Origin: Lycocorax pyrrhopterus obiensis
Lineage: Eukaryota; Chordata; Aves; Passeriformes; Paradisaeidae
Direction: 5' to 3'
Assembly (NCBI GenBank): GCA_014706295.1
Contig: JACSVZ010000011.1
Location: 4,094,663 to 4,158,662, forward strand
DNA length: 64,000 nucleotides
This document shows, piece after piece, positions 8,635 to 22,558 of this stretch. Both the position numbers and the translations under genes were made by a program. Within the stretch, counting starts at the first letter, position 1; each line of letters opens with the position of its first letter. The notes under the pieces were generated by a model, which searched no databases, was not told where the DNA came from, and was given only the letters and a program-made list of their open reading frames with translations.

Positions 8635-11600
8635 CAGAGAGGCCACATTTGTTCACAAGCTATTTTATTTATAGTGAGTTAGCACCAAGAGTCATTAGCT
8701 CTGAATGCTTGTTTCACTTTATATAGGCAACTGGACATGTATTTTCTTGTATTTGCACAACAATTGCCTTTGTTAAACAAATTGTGTAGCTCAAAGATGA
8801 CCAGGAGTCACTGTCATTTGCACTCTAAACACAGAAAAGCTCTTGAATAATATCAAATTAGTTAACTCCTCATTCTTCATTTCCTCATCATTTGATTTCC
8901 TGATCACAAACTTCCTTTAAATGAAACTAATGCAAGTGGAGGTGTTGCTGAAGAGCTTTTTGCAGCTACTCACACCAGACTTGCAGCAATAATTTGAGTG
9001 TATGCATGTGGTTTGGACTGAATGCATTATGGAGGGATAAATAGCACCACATTTCAGTACACACAATATATTTGGGTCATTTGCTCACATGTTGCATATT
9101 TGCAGGGACTGACTATGTGCCTGTGTGCAGTGCTGAAGTACCAACATGAAAATTAGCATGAAAAAATTGAGTTATATACTTGGATTTTTATTATCATAGA
9201 TCTCACACACACTCTCTATATTCTGATGATTATCTACTGAAAAATTCCAAGCATTTGGCTCATTTGAAAACCCGTTCTAACAGACACATTTTCGCCATAC
9301 AACTGGAGAACGTGCATATGTAGAAGTCATGTAGGAAGCACCGATTTGAGATTGAAGCAATGATCACCGTCATCTTTCAGGCCTTAAAATCTGTAAACAG
9401 ATTAAAAGGCTGCTATATATGAGTTAATCTTCTGTCTACTTTAAATTTAAATTTCATTCAGCCATTGCTAAAGCTCTCTTTGGCCTCTCACATTCAAAGT
9501 TTTTCTCATCTTGTGCTACGGACAAATTTTTCTTTATTCAAAATTATCTTCAAACTCTGTTTTTTTTACTTTTAAAATTCAGTTTTATTTCTACCTACCC
9601 AGTAATTTCTGACAGCTAGCACTTCAGAACTCATGGAAAATGCCATGTTATTTCATCTTCAAACTCAAACAAGTAAATTGCATGTGGGTATTTCAAGTAT
9701 TCCTACAATGCAGGAAAATATTAGCACTCCTTATTAAATGTAAAGAAGTAGCAAAGTGTTTAAGCCTTCTGAATTCCTTGCCATTTTCAAAACGTCTTGT
9801 TCAATGCTTAAGATGTATAGGAATTCAGATGAAGTCAAATATATTTTAATCACATCAATCAAATGAAAATGTGATGAAATTACTGCATATCACAAAGGAA
9901 TGTTTTATATTAATGTCATAAAAATGGTTTGCTGAATGAGGGTATGGAGGAGCTGCCACTTGAACCACAGCAGAACTGGAAGTTTGAGAATCAAGTAGCT
10001 AAGAATAACACTGCTCCATTTTCAACATACTAAAAGCTTTTTACTCAGTGGGAAACTAAGTTATTAGAAAGGGCAGTCTAAAAATGTACTGCTAGGAGAT
10101 TTGGGAGTAGTAGTCCTTGAAGTGAAGATTTAGTATTGTAGATTTTACAATTTATCCATTTTTGGTGGTTGTGATGTATGAGTCACAGGGGTAATAAACT
10201 TCAAATAGGTTGAAGTAAAGTTAAGCACTTCCCAGTATCTTCTATTAATTATCTGTGGAATAAAAGAAAAGAAATTAATGCAGAGACATAAGCCCATCTT
10301 GGAACAAAAGGAGAACATGTTCTTATTGTGATGACTTTACTGAGTCTTTTCTCAGAGAAGGATGAGTGATCAAGAAATATTTAATGCGTATAGATTACTT
10401 AAAATATTTTATTTTTTATATTTTTTTTTACTTTAAATTAGGAGAGTGGTAAAAAATGGAGAGCGGCAGCCTAAGAATAGTGTAAACAGAATTATTGACG
10501 GTGCTGTGCTGTTCCCTGGGCTGGAGGTCAATCCTAGCTGCCAGGCTTACCCGCTGCAGTTGTTTCAAGACTATTTCATGCTCTTTGTTCTTTTAACCAC
10601 AGAGTTCTTTTGAGAAGACTGAGGAGTGAGAGCCAATTTGTCACGTAGCTGATGGCTCTGTGATTTAGCAGGGAGCTGATGTGCCATTGCTCAGGGGAAT
10701 CTCCCAGCCTTTCTCTCGGCTACTCCAAAGCCGGCTGACCAAAATGATCTGTGTTTATGGTCTGATGGAGAAGGAAAGGCAAAAACAAACCCTCCACTCC
10801 CCACACAGCCCAGTATCCTTCCTAACTCTTGAGGACTGATTCCTTCGTTTCCTGATGGTTTGGCACTCTGCAGACTGACTGTGTGTGGAGACAGAGTGGG
10901 AAGTTCTTTCCTCAAGAAGGGAGGAGTTTTCTATGTGCACAGTCCAAGCAAAAGGTTGCAAACTTGGGGGGATAACTGCTGATTTTGGGTGACTTTGATA
11001 GATGGAATCAAAACTATATTCAAGTTTACAGCCCTTTAGTAGCTCCAAGTGTAATATCCACATTCAGGTTAATTGGAAAAAAAAAACCAACAAAAAAACC
11101 AAAAACAAAAGCAAAAACAGAAAATGCATTTAATTCTCTCTAAAAAAATATATATGGTGTCTGTTTACACAAGTGTTGCCCGTGAGTTTTTAAGGTCAGT
11201 TCAAAGTTTGGCATTGTAACTTCTTATTCTTCAGCTCATCAGCGTAGCTAAAACCTCCAGACCTCTGTCCCTTTGATCATTTCAGATTTGGACACTCTCC
11301 AACATATTAACTTTCATCTAGAGCCTACAGCTTCTTGGCAGCAATAACTATTTACTTCAACCTTGCAGAGACTCCAAGAGCTGGTGATAAACTGTTTGGG
11401 GTTTGTGTGGCAAGGTTTTGGGTACTGGGGGCAGGGGGCTGCAGGGGTGCCAGGATGTTTTCATATTTTCTTTTCTTGGAAAGATTAAAATCCTTTGCTC
11501 TTTTCTCACTGTGTGAGGATCCTGTCTTAGGATCCTCATGTCAGTATACTTTAGGAATATCAAGAATCAATGCACTTGGAAAGCAAACATGTAAAGGGGA

Positions 11601-12918
11601 GTTAACATCATTGATCTTTCCCCTCCTCTAAGAGAAAACACCAAGCATGATGTTGTTTGTGCAACTAGAAAATGTTTTTGGTGGATAGCAATTGCCAGAC
11701 AAAAATAATCCATTTTTTGCAGTTCCATGTGCGTACTCTGTATTTTAAGCTATGTAGTATCCACACTTGCCGTGAAATGAATACAAGAGCTCCTAACCTT
11801 TTTCAGGGAAGGCACAGGAGTTTTTTCAGCTGGATCCTACAATGAATGCTAGACTGACTGGTTAAAGCAGAAATGTCCAGTTCTAAGAACTGCAAAGAAA
11901 ACTGCTCATGATTTTTTCCCCATCAACTGAAAGTTCTGAAGGCTCAGACCAACAGCTTAACCCACCAACCTCTTTCACACAGAGCTGAGGCTCAGCTGAG
12001 TGCTCAGACTGGTTTTCCCTCGTGTTGTATCTCCTAGATCAGTCTTCCACATCCCCAGCTAATTATCAACATCATCTCTGCAGATAATCTTGTCAGTGGA
12101 TGACTGTGTCAGAAGATAATCTTTTTAGGGGATAATCTTACCACAGAATCATCTTGTCTGGATATAATTGCATTACAAGACTCAAGAGCTTCAGTTCCTC
12201 CCAAGAATATGGTAAACTTTCAGAAGCAGCAATATATAGTTTTAAGTTTAAAAGACATATTAAACTATATGAGTCAGCACAGCAGGGGAAATCAATGCAG
12301 GGATCAATGTTGAGCACTCCTTTGTCTCTGCAAAACATCCTGCACAGAAATGTTTATGAAAGAGGACTCTAATGAACAGCAATTTTGATAGTACACTATA
12401 TTACAGATAAATAGTCTTTAGTTCTCTCATTGCAGGCTTTAGTAGTTTGTAATAAAAGCTTCTCCTAGATGAGGCTCTGCAGGCATTACTTTGCAGGAGC
12501 ATTTTCTGAGTTAATATTGCACAGAACTAAAAGTACAAGCCTCACAGCACCTTTCTTAGGTTAGGCTGGAGAGTCCCTCGTTTTTAGGGGTGGATTAAAA
12601 CTCAGCCAGTGCATCACTTGTCACTCACAGTAAAAAAATTCCCACAAACACTGCAGCCTTTGCAGATGTTAACAAAGTTCTGGTAATTTTCAATGCCTGT
12701 ATCAGTCTGGCAAACTGCTGCAATTAATGAAATAGTCCTAGTGCTGGAATTAGGATTTAGGGACCTTGATCCTAAATCCCTGCCCACTCTCACACGTTTC
12801 AAATCACAGAGCTAACAATCATACTGGAGCCGTCCTTATCCCAGACAAAGGCTGACTACTTCAGGATTCTTTCCTGGCTCTGGACCTGTCCATGGCTGTT
12901 TCTCTACACATCCCACAG
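8635..12918. other. AT-rich stretch without recognisable genes
   Basis: No gene or transposon is recognised. A-rich low-complexity DNA (repeated caaaaa-type units) spans about 11077-11126. A long pyrimidine tract ending aaattag near 10440 precedes about 55 open codons but lacks a usable donor. The minus-strand frames at 10691-11063 are overlapping and domainless. Confidence 0.5.
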
Positions 12919-13011
12919 GATTGTGTCCATTCAGTTATCAAGGATTGCTTCCAAAAACATTGAGGGCAGCTTCTTTCTCCTGGTTTGCCAGTGTGTCTCT
13001 GGGAATAGCAG
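12919..13011 (+). other. Weak exon candidate
   Basis: A 93-bp segment lies between a good acceptor (tgtttctctacacatcccacag) and a fair donor (AGCAG|GTAATG). Two of three frames are open. One of them leaves two bases at its end, compatible in phase with the candidate beginning at 16981. No protein family is recognised, and segments like this arise by chance. Confidence 0.2.
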
Positions 13012-16000
13012 GTAATGTCTGTAACCAGTACAGCAAAGCTAGAAATGGCAATATTCATTCATATTTAAACAAAATGATCCTACTCAAAAGCCACATCCTC
13101 AAGCTACACAGTGTGAGTTTTGCAAGTACCCACCCGAAGGAATTGGGATTCTGGCATCACTCTGGTGATCCTACACGTGTGAGATGAGCTGCTGTTGTTG
13201 TGCCAGCTGTTGGTGTCCATTCCCTCTTGGTGGGCAGGAATGTCAGACTGCTGGCAGGAATGTGCTGCACTGCCACTGCACCTTCACTCCACCCCAGCTT
13301 TCAGTTGGTTTTCTACTTTCAGATTTATTTAGCAGCACTTTATTTCAGCTGCACTTCCTTTACATTGATTTTTATGGGTGGGTAGAACAACACCCTTATC
13401 CTTTTTTTTTGTTTTAACCAGTTTCTACCGTTCCCTAACTTTTATTTCAGCCAGGCAGCAGCATGATTATCGTGGTGTGCCTTCACTAATTGATGTTCTC
13501 CCTTCCACCACAGCCTGCATCTGTTCCATGCCAGCTGCCTACTTTCAATTTATTTGGAGATGTTCTTTGTTCTTTTTCCTCCTGACCTCCGTGACCCTAT
13601 TTGTGCTACTGCAAAAAGAAGGATGATTGTCTAACATCCATGAATCACCTCAATTTGATATTTTCAGACTGTTTAAAACCTCAGCCTTCACTACTGACAA
13701 CGTGTTTCCTGCACCTTTCTCCTGCCATGGAGACAACACTGTTTCACTACATTACCAGTTTTCGTTTATTGGCTTATATTATGCAGTACACACCTTTATA
13801 ATGTCATAAACTTTTATCGAAACTTTCATTTTTTATTCTGAATAGTAGTCCACCCCAAATGGCTTTTAAAATTATCTGGGAAGAAAAATAGTGTCATCTG
13901 CATCTGCGACAATTGTAATCACAAACCTCAAAGGCACTAATGAAAGTCAGGGTATTTAAATATTGTTTGCACTTACTGGAAAACCTTGGAAAACCACTGC
14001 CTTCAAAGAAGGGTTAACATGTTTTAAACACTGGAAAAATAGGATTGCACTCTTGTTTTAGAAACAAGTCTTGAAGAGGAAAACATGGAATTCCCTTCTC
14101 ACAGAGACAGAAAAATAAGATTGGGATGCAGTTTCCCAGTGGGTTGGATGTGATGATGCAGCAGCTCTCTGCAGAGATGGTCTTCCTGTTCCACTCCCAG
14201 CCATGCGTCCTGTCTGACCCCTGGGGTCACTGCCAGAACCACATGGCTTGCTCTGACTTGTGACATTTTTGTGATCCTGTGTATCCTAAAGCCATGTAAT
14301 TCTTAGATCTGTTTCCAAGTGTAGGCAGGAAGGCCTGACCCGTTGTGGAAGGAAAGATCTCCTCTGTAAGTAAGACCAGTTTCAGAATTAGATGGAACTA
14401 TCCTTAATCTTCATTCTGTCTGTTTCAGATTGAGGTCCGTGTTTGCAGGGAGCAGGTTTTGCTTTCCACGAACCAGTAAGACCTTCCACTAAAAAAATTT
14501 CGGTCTCTAATTAAAAGCAATGACAGTAACATAATTGCATTACTATCCTGCAGAGTTTTTAATATGAGTTCACTCAGTCTGCATTTCACTGCTGGTGATT
14601 TTGCATTACCAACTCACTGTTTCTGTGCATGATTAGCTGCCATTAGTCAGACTTCCTTTCACCCATCCACAATTCATCAATAATCTTAACATTCCTATCT
14701 AAAGGCACCTGGAATGGATTTCTGTGCCAGCAGGAGGGAGTGAGGCATCTGGGTCAAAAGTTCCTGTGTAATGATACACATGAGTAAATATTTTTATTTT
14801 TAATGAGGTGAAGCTTTGAATAATCTCAGAAAGGAGAGAACCTGCCCCAAAGCTCTTGCTCTGAAGAATCCTGAAGATGAGGAGTACAAAGCCCTCTCAA
14901 CGTGCACTGACTGCAACTGGACTTTCAAATATCCCAGCACCCTGCAAACCAAAGCTAATGAAAACTTGGATTTTCCAGTTAAAAAAGTAAACCTTCTGAC
15001 AAGTCTTTTCTCCATCCTTCATAGCACAGTCCCCAAAAAATCATAGGTCTGCAGAGAATTTCTGTCATACACATTGTCCCCAAAAATTTGAGTCCTTTGG
15101 GAAGTTTCCTTTTTTGTCATTTTTCCCTTTCAGACAGAATAGGCTTCCACAGGTATCTTCTCCCTGTTTTTGTGCAACACTTTTCCATTTGTCTAAATTC
15201 CACTGTGTACTCTATAAGTGATGCATTAGAGTACAGGTGATTCCTACACTTATTCCTTCTAGAAACAGAATTCAGTAGCAGAAGCATCTTTATAAGCCAA
15301 GAGCAATGAAAAAGTTGCATTTACAGGAAACAAAACATGCTCAGAATTTCAGTCCAACCTTTTGTGTGTTGTTCATCAATGTAGACAGCTGGAAACGCTT
15401 CTGGTGAGAACAACTTTTTTCAAAGGGAGGGGAAGAAAAAGAGGTTTTTTCTGTTGTTGTCTAATAGGGTCTGAGTGTTTTCAAATTATACCCCATTAGT
15501 ATGAAAACAGGAGTTCTGGAACTGTGCTTATTTACTAGAAAACATAGTATTCATTAATTTCCTACAGCTTTACTGTCTTTTCCAAACATGATACAATGTT
15601 CCCTCTGCATACTTTACTAGCTTTTGTGCATGTTAACCAATTTAAATGAGACATTGGGAAATGTAGAATGGGAAATATTATAATTAAAAGTTTGTTATGA
15701 CAACTCTGACACACTGAAAACTTGAAGAATTAAGGTGTTAAAAATCGTAGCACTTGGAGCTGTTCAGCAAAACTTTCAAGATCGACAACTCTGCTTTCAG
15801 AACCTTTAAGTGCTTATTAACTTAAGTAGATTTCATAGAATTTCTTTGATCACATTTTTTACAATAAAGCTTTTGCAAAGCATGCATCCTAATTGTTTAT
15901 TTACACAATATTAATATTCAGGCAGAAGGATCATGGAAGCACAGTTAATTAAATACAAATTAATGTGGTGGAATATTTAATTATCTATTCTACACCTCAC

Positions 16001-19000
16001 AACTAATGATTATGTAAATGCCTTGCATTTAATCTTGTTCCCAGGAAATTAACTTAATGGCCTTCAACAAATGAACATTTTGTATGCATTGCAGGACACT
16101 TTATCTAAATTTTAACAGCATGGTATTAGTTTCAGATAATACCAAGATTACATAATTTAAAATGTAAATGTATACAATACTTTTGTTTTCTTGATTTTAC
16201 TTTGGAATTCAGAGTGAAGTGTAGGACTATTTCTACATTGTAGTTTTGAGGTCTTTGGGCTGGGGTTCGGCCAATATCTATTTTTTCAGTTTTGCTTTGA
16301 GCACCTTTTCAGGGCTCTCTTTGACCCCAACACCCAGCCTGTTCCTGGGGAGGAGAACGGGAATTCTGGCTCTCCCAGCTGCAGAACGTGAACGCGAGGG
16401 ATACCAAAGATACAGGAAGATGTCTTGCTCTGACACAGAGCTCCTGCTAATTGCCCCAACCCAGGCAGAGGAGTGAATATTGAAAGTTTTCCATAGCAGA
16501 GACTTTGCTCTGTTGGTTGCAGAAAGAGCCTGGACCTTTCTGTAAATAAAGGAAAATTATATGTATGCTTCTGGTGGATGGTTGAGGCAATACTTACACA
16601 GCAAACCTCCCATCAAAGAAACCACCCCAACAGTTAAACACAAGAAATGAACAGTGCAAGGCAGATTCATCCCCCATTTTTTATTTACTTTTAGAGTTAT
16701 TAGGAACTCCTACATGCTTTAACCTTGGAACCCAGAACACTTTGGAAGGATCTCAAAGCGAGGTTATGTAATTACAAGTATCCTTAACTTTTGCTAAAGT
16801 ACACGCCAGATCTAGTGCCTAGAAAAAAGGTTTCTTGCTACTAACCAGTATAATTAATACACTCTCCAATCCAGGATTAATCTAAAGAGCTCTGCTTCTC
16901 AGGCAGAGAAGAGAGAGGGGAATTTGGGTCTCGTGCACAGCCTGAAAAGTGACTGATGTTTATTATTTATTTTTCTGTAGGCCTGGGCATCAAATTCTGC
17001 CTGTTCCTGTTGCTTTTGATTTTGCACAACAGCCAGAAAAAGCTGAAATCTTACTCAGAGTCAGAGGAAGCCAATGGGAAATGATCAGAAATGAAGCCAA
17101 AAGAATAAAACTGAGGCCTCATGGTACATTTTATAGCTTCAGAGCAATTTGCATATTTCAGAAAGGCAACACAACACTGAGTTATACAGCCAGGGAAGTT
17201 TTACCAAGTGGTAGCAAAAGGTGTTTAGAGAAAAATGAGAAACTATTTAAAGAATAGTTTCAGCCAAAAGGATAAAATGAAAGTTTTCAAAACTTATTGT
17301 GTCATTTTGATATTATTTAAATTAAGTGTTTCATTTGTGAAATAAGGAAGAGCAAGAAGGCTTAAGAAGATAGAATCTCTGTTTCATTTATGAAGAATGA
17401 GAGAAAGAGAAATCCCTGGCTCTGACCAGGTACACTTATATGAAACAAACATTTGCTTATCCATAGTACTGCACTTGCTAATCATCACTGTAATTGCGCT
17501 CAGGAAAAAGGGAATGGAAAGAGAAGGAAAAAATCTTTCAGTAGTTTCCCCACCCTGAATTCAGGGGGAATAGACATTAGTTCTAAGAGATTCAGCTTAA
17601 AAAACTCAGCATAAGAGGATTTAAAGAAGACCTAAAAGTCTGATTTGCTTTGGATTTCCAATGTGGAAAAGGAAAGAACTGCACCTACCAACCAGAAAAA
17701 GCTACAGAGTATATGTGCAATTAGGTAACTCAGCACAAGGCAAGCTCTCTGAACTCTAAGACACTCTGTCTCTAAATTCTTGGATGCTCGAGGTATCTTC
17801 CCAAGGTTAAAGTACAGTGCATGTTAAAATGCTTTGTGCTTTGGATTCATAGGAGGTGCATATTAATTGTCATTCACTCATCATAGCTGTCATCCTGAAA
17901 TCAGCTGAATAATCACAGCGAAGAGCACCCGTACAAGTGACGTGATCAAATTAAAATTAATAAGTTGACATTGTGTTCTTTGTTTGGTGTGATCTTTTAC
18001 AGTTGTCTACAGGGCTGTATTTGTGTTTTCAAACAGTTTTTCTGCCTCTGCAAAGGAAACGAGTGGTGTTATCCTTGGTATGCAAAATTCAGAATATGGC
18101 ATGGGGTTTATTTTAATCTCCCATTGCTCTTGCTGTTTGCTGCCAATTCATTAAGCTTTCATTCGGTGAAAATCCTTCTGTTTATGTTTCCTTTCTTGTT
18201 GCTTGTTGTTCTATTTGTCCATTATTAACATTTAGCCTGTTCTTTTTCAGAGTGAGAAACAGGTAAAGCAGGGGTGGAAACCTGCAAGGAGATGGGAAAT
18301 TCTTGGAGGAGCTTTCAGTCACTGGAAGCTGGTTGCACTCAATAACGACACAGCACACTCAGTTCCTTCCAGGATCAGTGGTCAGCTTGGAGGGAAAGTG
18401 GATGACAGAGTGGAAACAGCTATTTTTGTATATTATTTCAGAAGGCCTAATTCAACTCTCTTTAAGTCAATGGGAGGTTTTCCACTGAGTTTAATGGAAA
18501 ACTATTAGCATTTTGTACCCTTAAGGATTATGTACAAAAACATATTCCCAGGCAAACCTACCAAAACCAGCCAAATGAGGTACAACAACTACCCTGTAGT
18601 AAAGTCATCTTTCAGCACCCATCTCCACCAGGGAGTGTCAACAGCAGATCATACTGAGGTCAGAGTCAGAAACAGAGGAAGTGATCTAAAACTGGAAGTA
18701 GAAACAAGTGTCTGTGTTAAATGAGACGTTTTCCCGTGACTATCTGATATCAGAAACCTTTCCCATGTGTAGAAAACAAGAATGCAATGAATATATTCCT
18801 CCAAACTCTATAAAATACTCATTAAACTGTGGCTGGATCACCATTCCCCATTTTAAACAGGCTTTAGACACTTTCCATAAAAGTTTCTCCATAAAAGTTC
18901 CTCTATCAGAATAATGTATTCTTCAGAACACCACCCATTTATGTTGAACATTCCACTCCCTCTTCCTTTTTCCTTCATCTCTTCTGTCTTCCCCTTAAAA

Positions 19001-19009
19001 CACCTTTTC
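13012..19009. other. AT-rich stretch with sparse weak exon-like signals
   Basis: No gene is recognised. 15600-16200 is very AT-rich, with homeodomain-type TAAT sequences. 16981-17123 follows a good acceptor (ttatttttctgtag) and is open but has only a weak donor. 18003-18077 is a 75-bp in-frame segment between gatcttttacag and TTG|GTATGC, with phase 0 at both ends, compatible with the exon candidate at 20843. These are suggestions, not calls. Confidence 0.4.
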
Positions 19010-19086
19010 ATCTCCTTTCCCAGACCTTCATTTCTTGATCTCCTTTCCCAGACCTTCATTTCTTGGTCTCCTTTCCCAGACCTTCC
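19010..19086 (+). repeat. 28-bp tandem minisatellite, 2.75 copies
   Basis: The unit atctcctttcccagacc plus ttcatttcttg repeats at 19010-19037, 19038-19065 and 19066-19086 with one or two changes. It sits in a pyrimidine-rich stretch (18955-19090). The near identity of the units implies recent duplication or conversion. Confidence 0.95.
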
Positions 19087-20842
19087 CCATGCCCTTCTTT
19101 TTACTTTTATCCAGTGGAAAAAAAAATGAGGAAAAAAAACAATTAAGAAGGTAGTGGTTACTATAAAGTTTTCTGGGAAGGGATATGGACAAGGAGTTCT
19201 CAGGGCAGAGTGCTGGGGAGGGCCAGTGAGGGGATTAATTAAGGCTCTGCAGCCCCTTTCCTGCTTCCAGGCTCCCTCTGAATCACAATGACTGTTTGCA
19301 TTTACACATTCAGGGGAAATTAATTCCCTCTAACTACGAGGACACAGGACAGCCCTGCAGCTCCCATGGTATGTGCTTATCTGACATCTCAGACCAAATG
19401 GCCTGGCTGCTCTCAGCTCAGGGCTGTCTTGGCCATCGGGTCAGAGCTCCCACTGTGGCCTCCTCACGGGACACAGCAGCAGCTCTGCCTGCAGGTCCGC
19501 TGTGCCCTCGCTTCCCTTTTGCTGCACAGCGGTGGGATGTGCTCTGCTCCCTCCTCCTCACCATCCTCACAGCCTGGGCTCTCTTTTCCTGGCACCAAGC
19601 ATCCCCAGGAACCAGATTAAATAGGATTGAGCCCAGAATCACCAACATCACTTCTTCAAATAGTTAGGCTTCACAGTCATAAAATAGCAACTCCTCCTTG
19701 GATTATGGCAGCACATTCCTGAGCCCGTGTAATCTTAAAACATACATTGCAGGGCTCTAATTTCCACTGACTGTCAGGCACCTGTTTGTATTTATGTGGT
19801 GTGTTGACATTTCAGATGTCCTGCAAAGACTTTCGCATTGATTTGGACAGGGCAGCTCACAATTTAAAAACTAAGGATGTGAGAAATCACTGCAGCATGT
19901 GCCCACTGCAATTTTCAGATGGGAGGCAAACATAATTCTGTGTTAGCCTAGACTTTTACATTTTTGTGAATAAAATGAAACCCAGACCATTCAAAAGCAT
20001 TCAGCTTTTGTGTCAATCTAGTCCTGTTGGAAACATTGATAAATACTAAGAGTTTTTAAAGGCAGCACACTTAGGTCAGCGCTGAGCACTTTTGCAGATC
20101 CGTGTTTAAATCAGCAGCTCAGCCTCTGTCTAGTCAAGGAACCAGGGCATCAAATTTCAGAGCTGATGCCCTTTCTGTCATTTGTGGCCTTTTTTTTTCC
20201 TATTTAGGAAAGAGTTGCATAAAGAAATTACTGCTCCAGAGGAAAAGAAATCATGTTAATATTTGCATACTTTACTAGGTTTTCCCTTTTCATTTCTTTA
20301 TTAGTTGAGAAACAATTGTAATACTTGAGCAGCCAGTGAGTTCACTTTATTAAAAGTTCAAACATAATGTGAAGCCAATGTATTTAATATTAGTTGTTAA
20401 CCTTCTGCAAATTTAAGCTGCATTTTGCTCACTTAATTAGGTAAACTACACTGTTTTTCTCTTACTGGTTCCTCTCTTTAATATGAGAGCATTAAAAGCA
20501 CCATAGGGTGCACTGTATTTTAGTAGAGTATATATTTTTCTATGAATTGTAAATTGTTTCGAATTTTTTTCACCTTCACTATTCTTGTGATTCACAATAA
20601 AATATGTGATCCCCAATGCAACCTTTTCAAAAAGGGACTGCACCCAGCCTGTAACTAATTAATTATGAACATAATCTGTTCTAGTGACAGTTATTTTTTA
20701 ACAAAGCTTTATAATGCAAATCATGGCATTTACATTTCTATTCAAGGGATGTCTACACTTAAAATCTCACACAGGATATTGCCTTAGAATCAATTCACTG
20801 CTTTCTCTTTTCCTCTTTCACCTTCTACTCTCTCCTTTGCAG
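19087..20842. other. Non-coding stretch
   Basis: No gene is recognised. A GC-richer segment at 19330-19620 has overlapping open frames of 77 to 123 codons on both strands, none with a domain. From 20040 to 20700 the sequence is AT-rich and featureless. Confidence 0.5.
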
Positions 20843-20937
20843 TTCTCATTTGCTTTTGAAATGGAACAAAACATCGCTAATTTGGCTCGGGCCATTCCCC
20901 TCCTTGTGGCATTTTCCTCCTTCAGTCTCGTTGCAGA
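20843..20937 (+). CDS. Candidate internal coding exon of an unidentified gene
   Basis: A 95-bp segment follows a strong acceptor (tactctctcctttgcag) and ends at a GTGAGT donor. In frame 0 it encodes about 31 residues around MEQNIANLARAIPLLVAF, hydrophobic and helix-like. It leaves two bases (GA) that are completed by the first base of the candidate exon at 22268, giving Asp and continuing in frame. That match of splice sites and phase is the main evidence; there is no homology I can name. A 75-bp candidate at 18003-18077 would join upstream in phase 0. It could equally be a chance pairing or part of a non-coding RNA. Confidence 0.3.
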
Positions 20938-21871
20938 GTGAGTGGATCAAGCTATTGAATGTAAAGGCAGAGAGCATTTCACTACACACGAAATGAAGGA
21001 AGATCATGCTGGGACAGTCACCTTCAACATCGTGCATTCAGTCTAAATTTACAGTAATAGACTCATACTCGGAGGACACTTGCTGTGTTTGTTTGCAAAC
21101 TAGTATGCAGTACTTACAAGTCTGTGGTTTTATTGACATATTCCTTTCCTTTCCTGTGGTTTTTAATTGAAACCCCCACTGCTCAGCCGAGCTCCTGGAA
21201 GTCAGAGAACAGAAGTTTTGCGTTTAGTTTAGCATTTAGACAAGATGAACACGTACAGGAGAGTTCTGCTGGTCGATTAGGAAATGCACAGTTCAGGGCT
21301 GTTGGAGCTTTTGTTTTGATTAAGTGAGACTCATGATATGTGTATGGAATTAGCACTATGAAATCAAATGAACGATGAAGAAAATGGCTTAGTGTGTAGA
21401 TCAACATGCAAATGAAACAGTCATTTTAATAGCACTGGGTTTGGAAAAATTAGAATAGAAAAAAAATGAAAAATTGGCAAAATATTAGAATAAAAATATT
21501 AGAATTAGAAAAATATTTGCTAGGAGGTGTTTGCTTCCTGCTGCTGGCTGTGTGTTCCACCTGAGTGCTCAGGACACAGGCCTTGTGTCCATTCTGGTCC
21601 CTCTCTGTCTGAGCTGAGAGTGAGCCAAGAGTAGCCCTGTGTATCACAGGGAAGGTAACATTCCTTAAAAAATTACTGTGTCCTTCACCAATGCTGAAAT
21701 AAAACCAGTTTGATACCAGCAGATTACAAAAAGCATATGCAAAATTGATGTGAACTAATAAGCAAAAGTCAAGTAAATCTGAAATCTCATTTCCAGGCCC
21801 AGGAATATAACCCGAGTTAGAATTCTGATAACACACTTTTGCCTTATGACAGGAGTTAAAATCCATTGGAA

Positions 21872-22129
21872 GCATTTAGGACTCCAGGGAATGGCATGAA
21901 GCTGTGTTGGGGAATATTTAGGGGAGATTTTAGAAAAAGGTTCTTCTCCCAGAGGGTGCTGGGCACTGCCCAGGCTCCCCAGGGAATGGGCACGGCCCCG
22001 AGGCTGCCAGAGCTCCAGGAGCGTTTGCACAGCGCTGCCAGGGATGCACAGGGTGGGATTTTGGGGTGTCTGTGCAGGGACAGGAGCTGGATTTGATCCC
22101 TTCCGGCTCAGGATAGGATTCTGTGATTA
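21872..22129 (+). mobile_element. CR1 LINE 3' end, sense
   Basis: This is a 5'-truncated CR1 fragment. It shows gaatggcatgaagctgtg, a ttctcccagagggtgctgg block, actgcccaggctccccag, and the tail gagctggatttgatccct followed by ggctcaggata and gattctgtgatt. The ending differs from the copy at 6757 (ttccggctcagg rather than ttttccaacct), indicating a different CR1 subfamily. It lies in the intron between the exon candidates at 20843 and 22268. Confidence 0.9.
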
Positions 22130-22267
22130 CCAGTACAGTTTTCATTTAGCTAAAATAACAATACAATACAAATAACAGACAACTACACCAAAAAATGCAA
22201 CCTATGTCCACATCCATTCAGTAGACTCTGTGATCCTGGGCTAAAACATGTCCTTTTCCTCCTACAG

Positions 22268-22454
22268 TGAAGCGGTTCGCTTGCTCATACTCAAAAATGA
22301 ATGGAACCAACTGGCCCTGGATGCAGATGGGAAATTTACTCTTTCAAGAATTCCTCCTGTTGCATTAACACCCTTCAGCAAAGTAGCCAGCAGAGTCTTT
22401 GCAGCACAGAAGTTCTGCGTGAAAAAAAATACACCACCAGCATTTGTCAAATAA
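22268..22454 (+). CDS. Candidate terminal coding exon of an unidentified gene
   Basis: The segment follows the acceptor ccttttcctcctacag. Joined to the exon at 20843-20937 it continues in frame for 61 more codons, beginning DEAVRLLILKNEWNQ and ending AFVK before TAA at 22452-22454. Composition is balanced and protein-like, with no low-complexity runs. AATAAA occurs at 22450-22455, overlapping the stop, and again at 22559-22564 followed by a GT-rich element, which fits a short 3' UTR. No family or domain is recognised. The gene would run left to right, with its upstream exons scattered across or beyond this window. Confidence 0.33.
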
Positions 22455-22558
22455 ACGTCTGTTAATGAATAACATAAAAGAGCCCATGTTCCTCAGTTGT
22501 AAATAAGAGAGAACAGAGAAGTGTGAAAAGAACTCTGCTAAGGAAACAATGAAATATT

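Noticed and set aside
21450..21875. 141-codon minus-strand frame
   Set aside because: No domain, no splice support, and composition typical of chance frames in this window.
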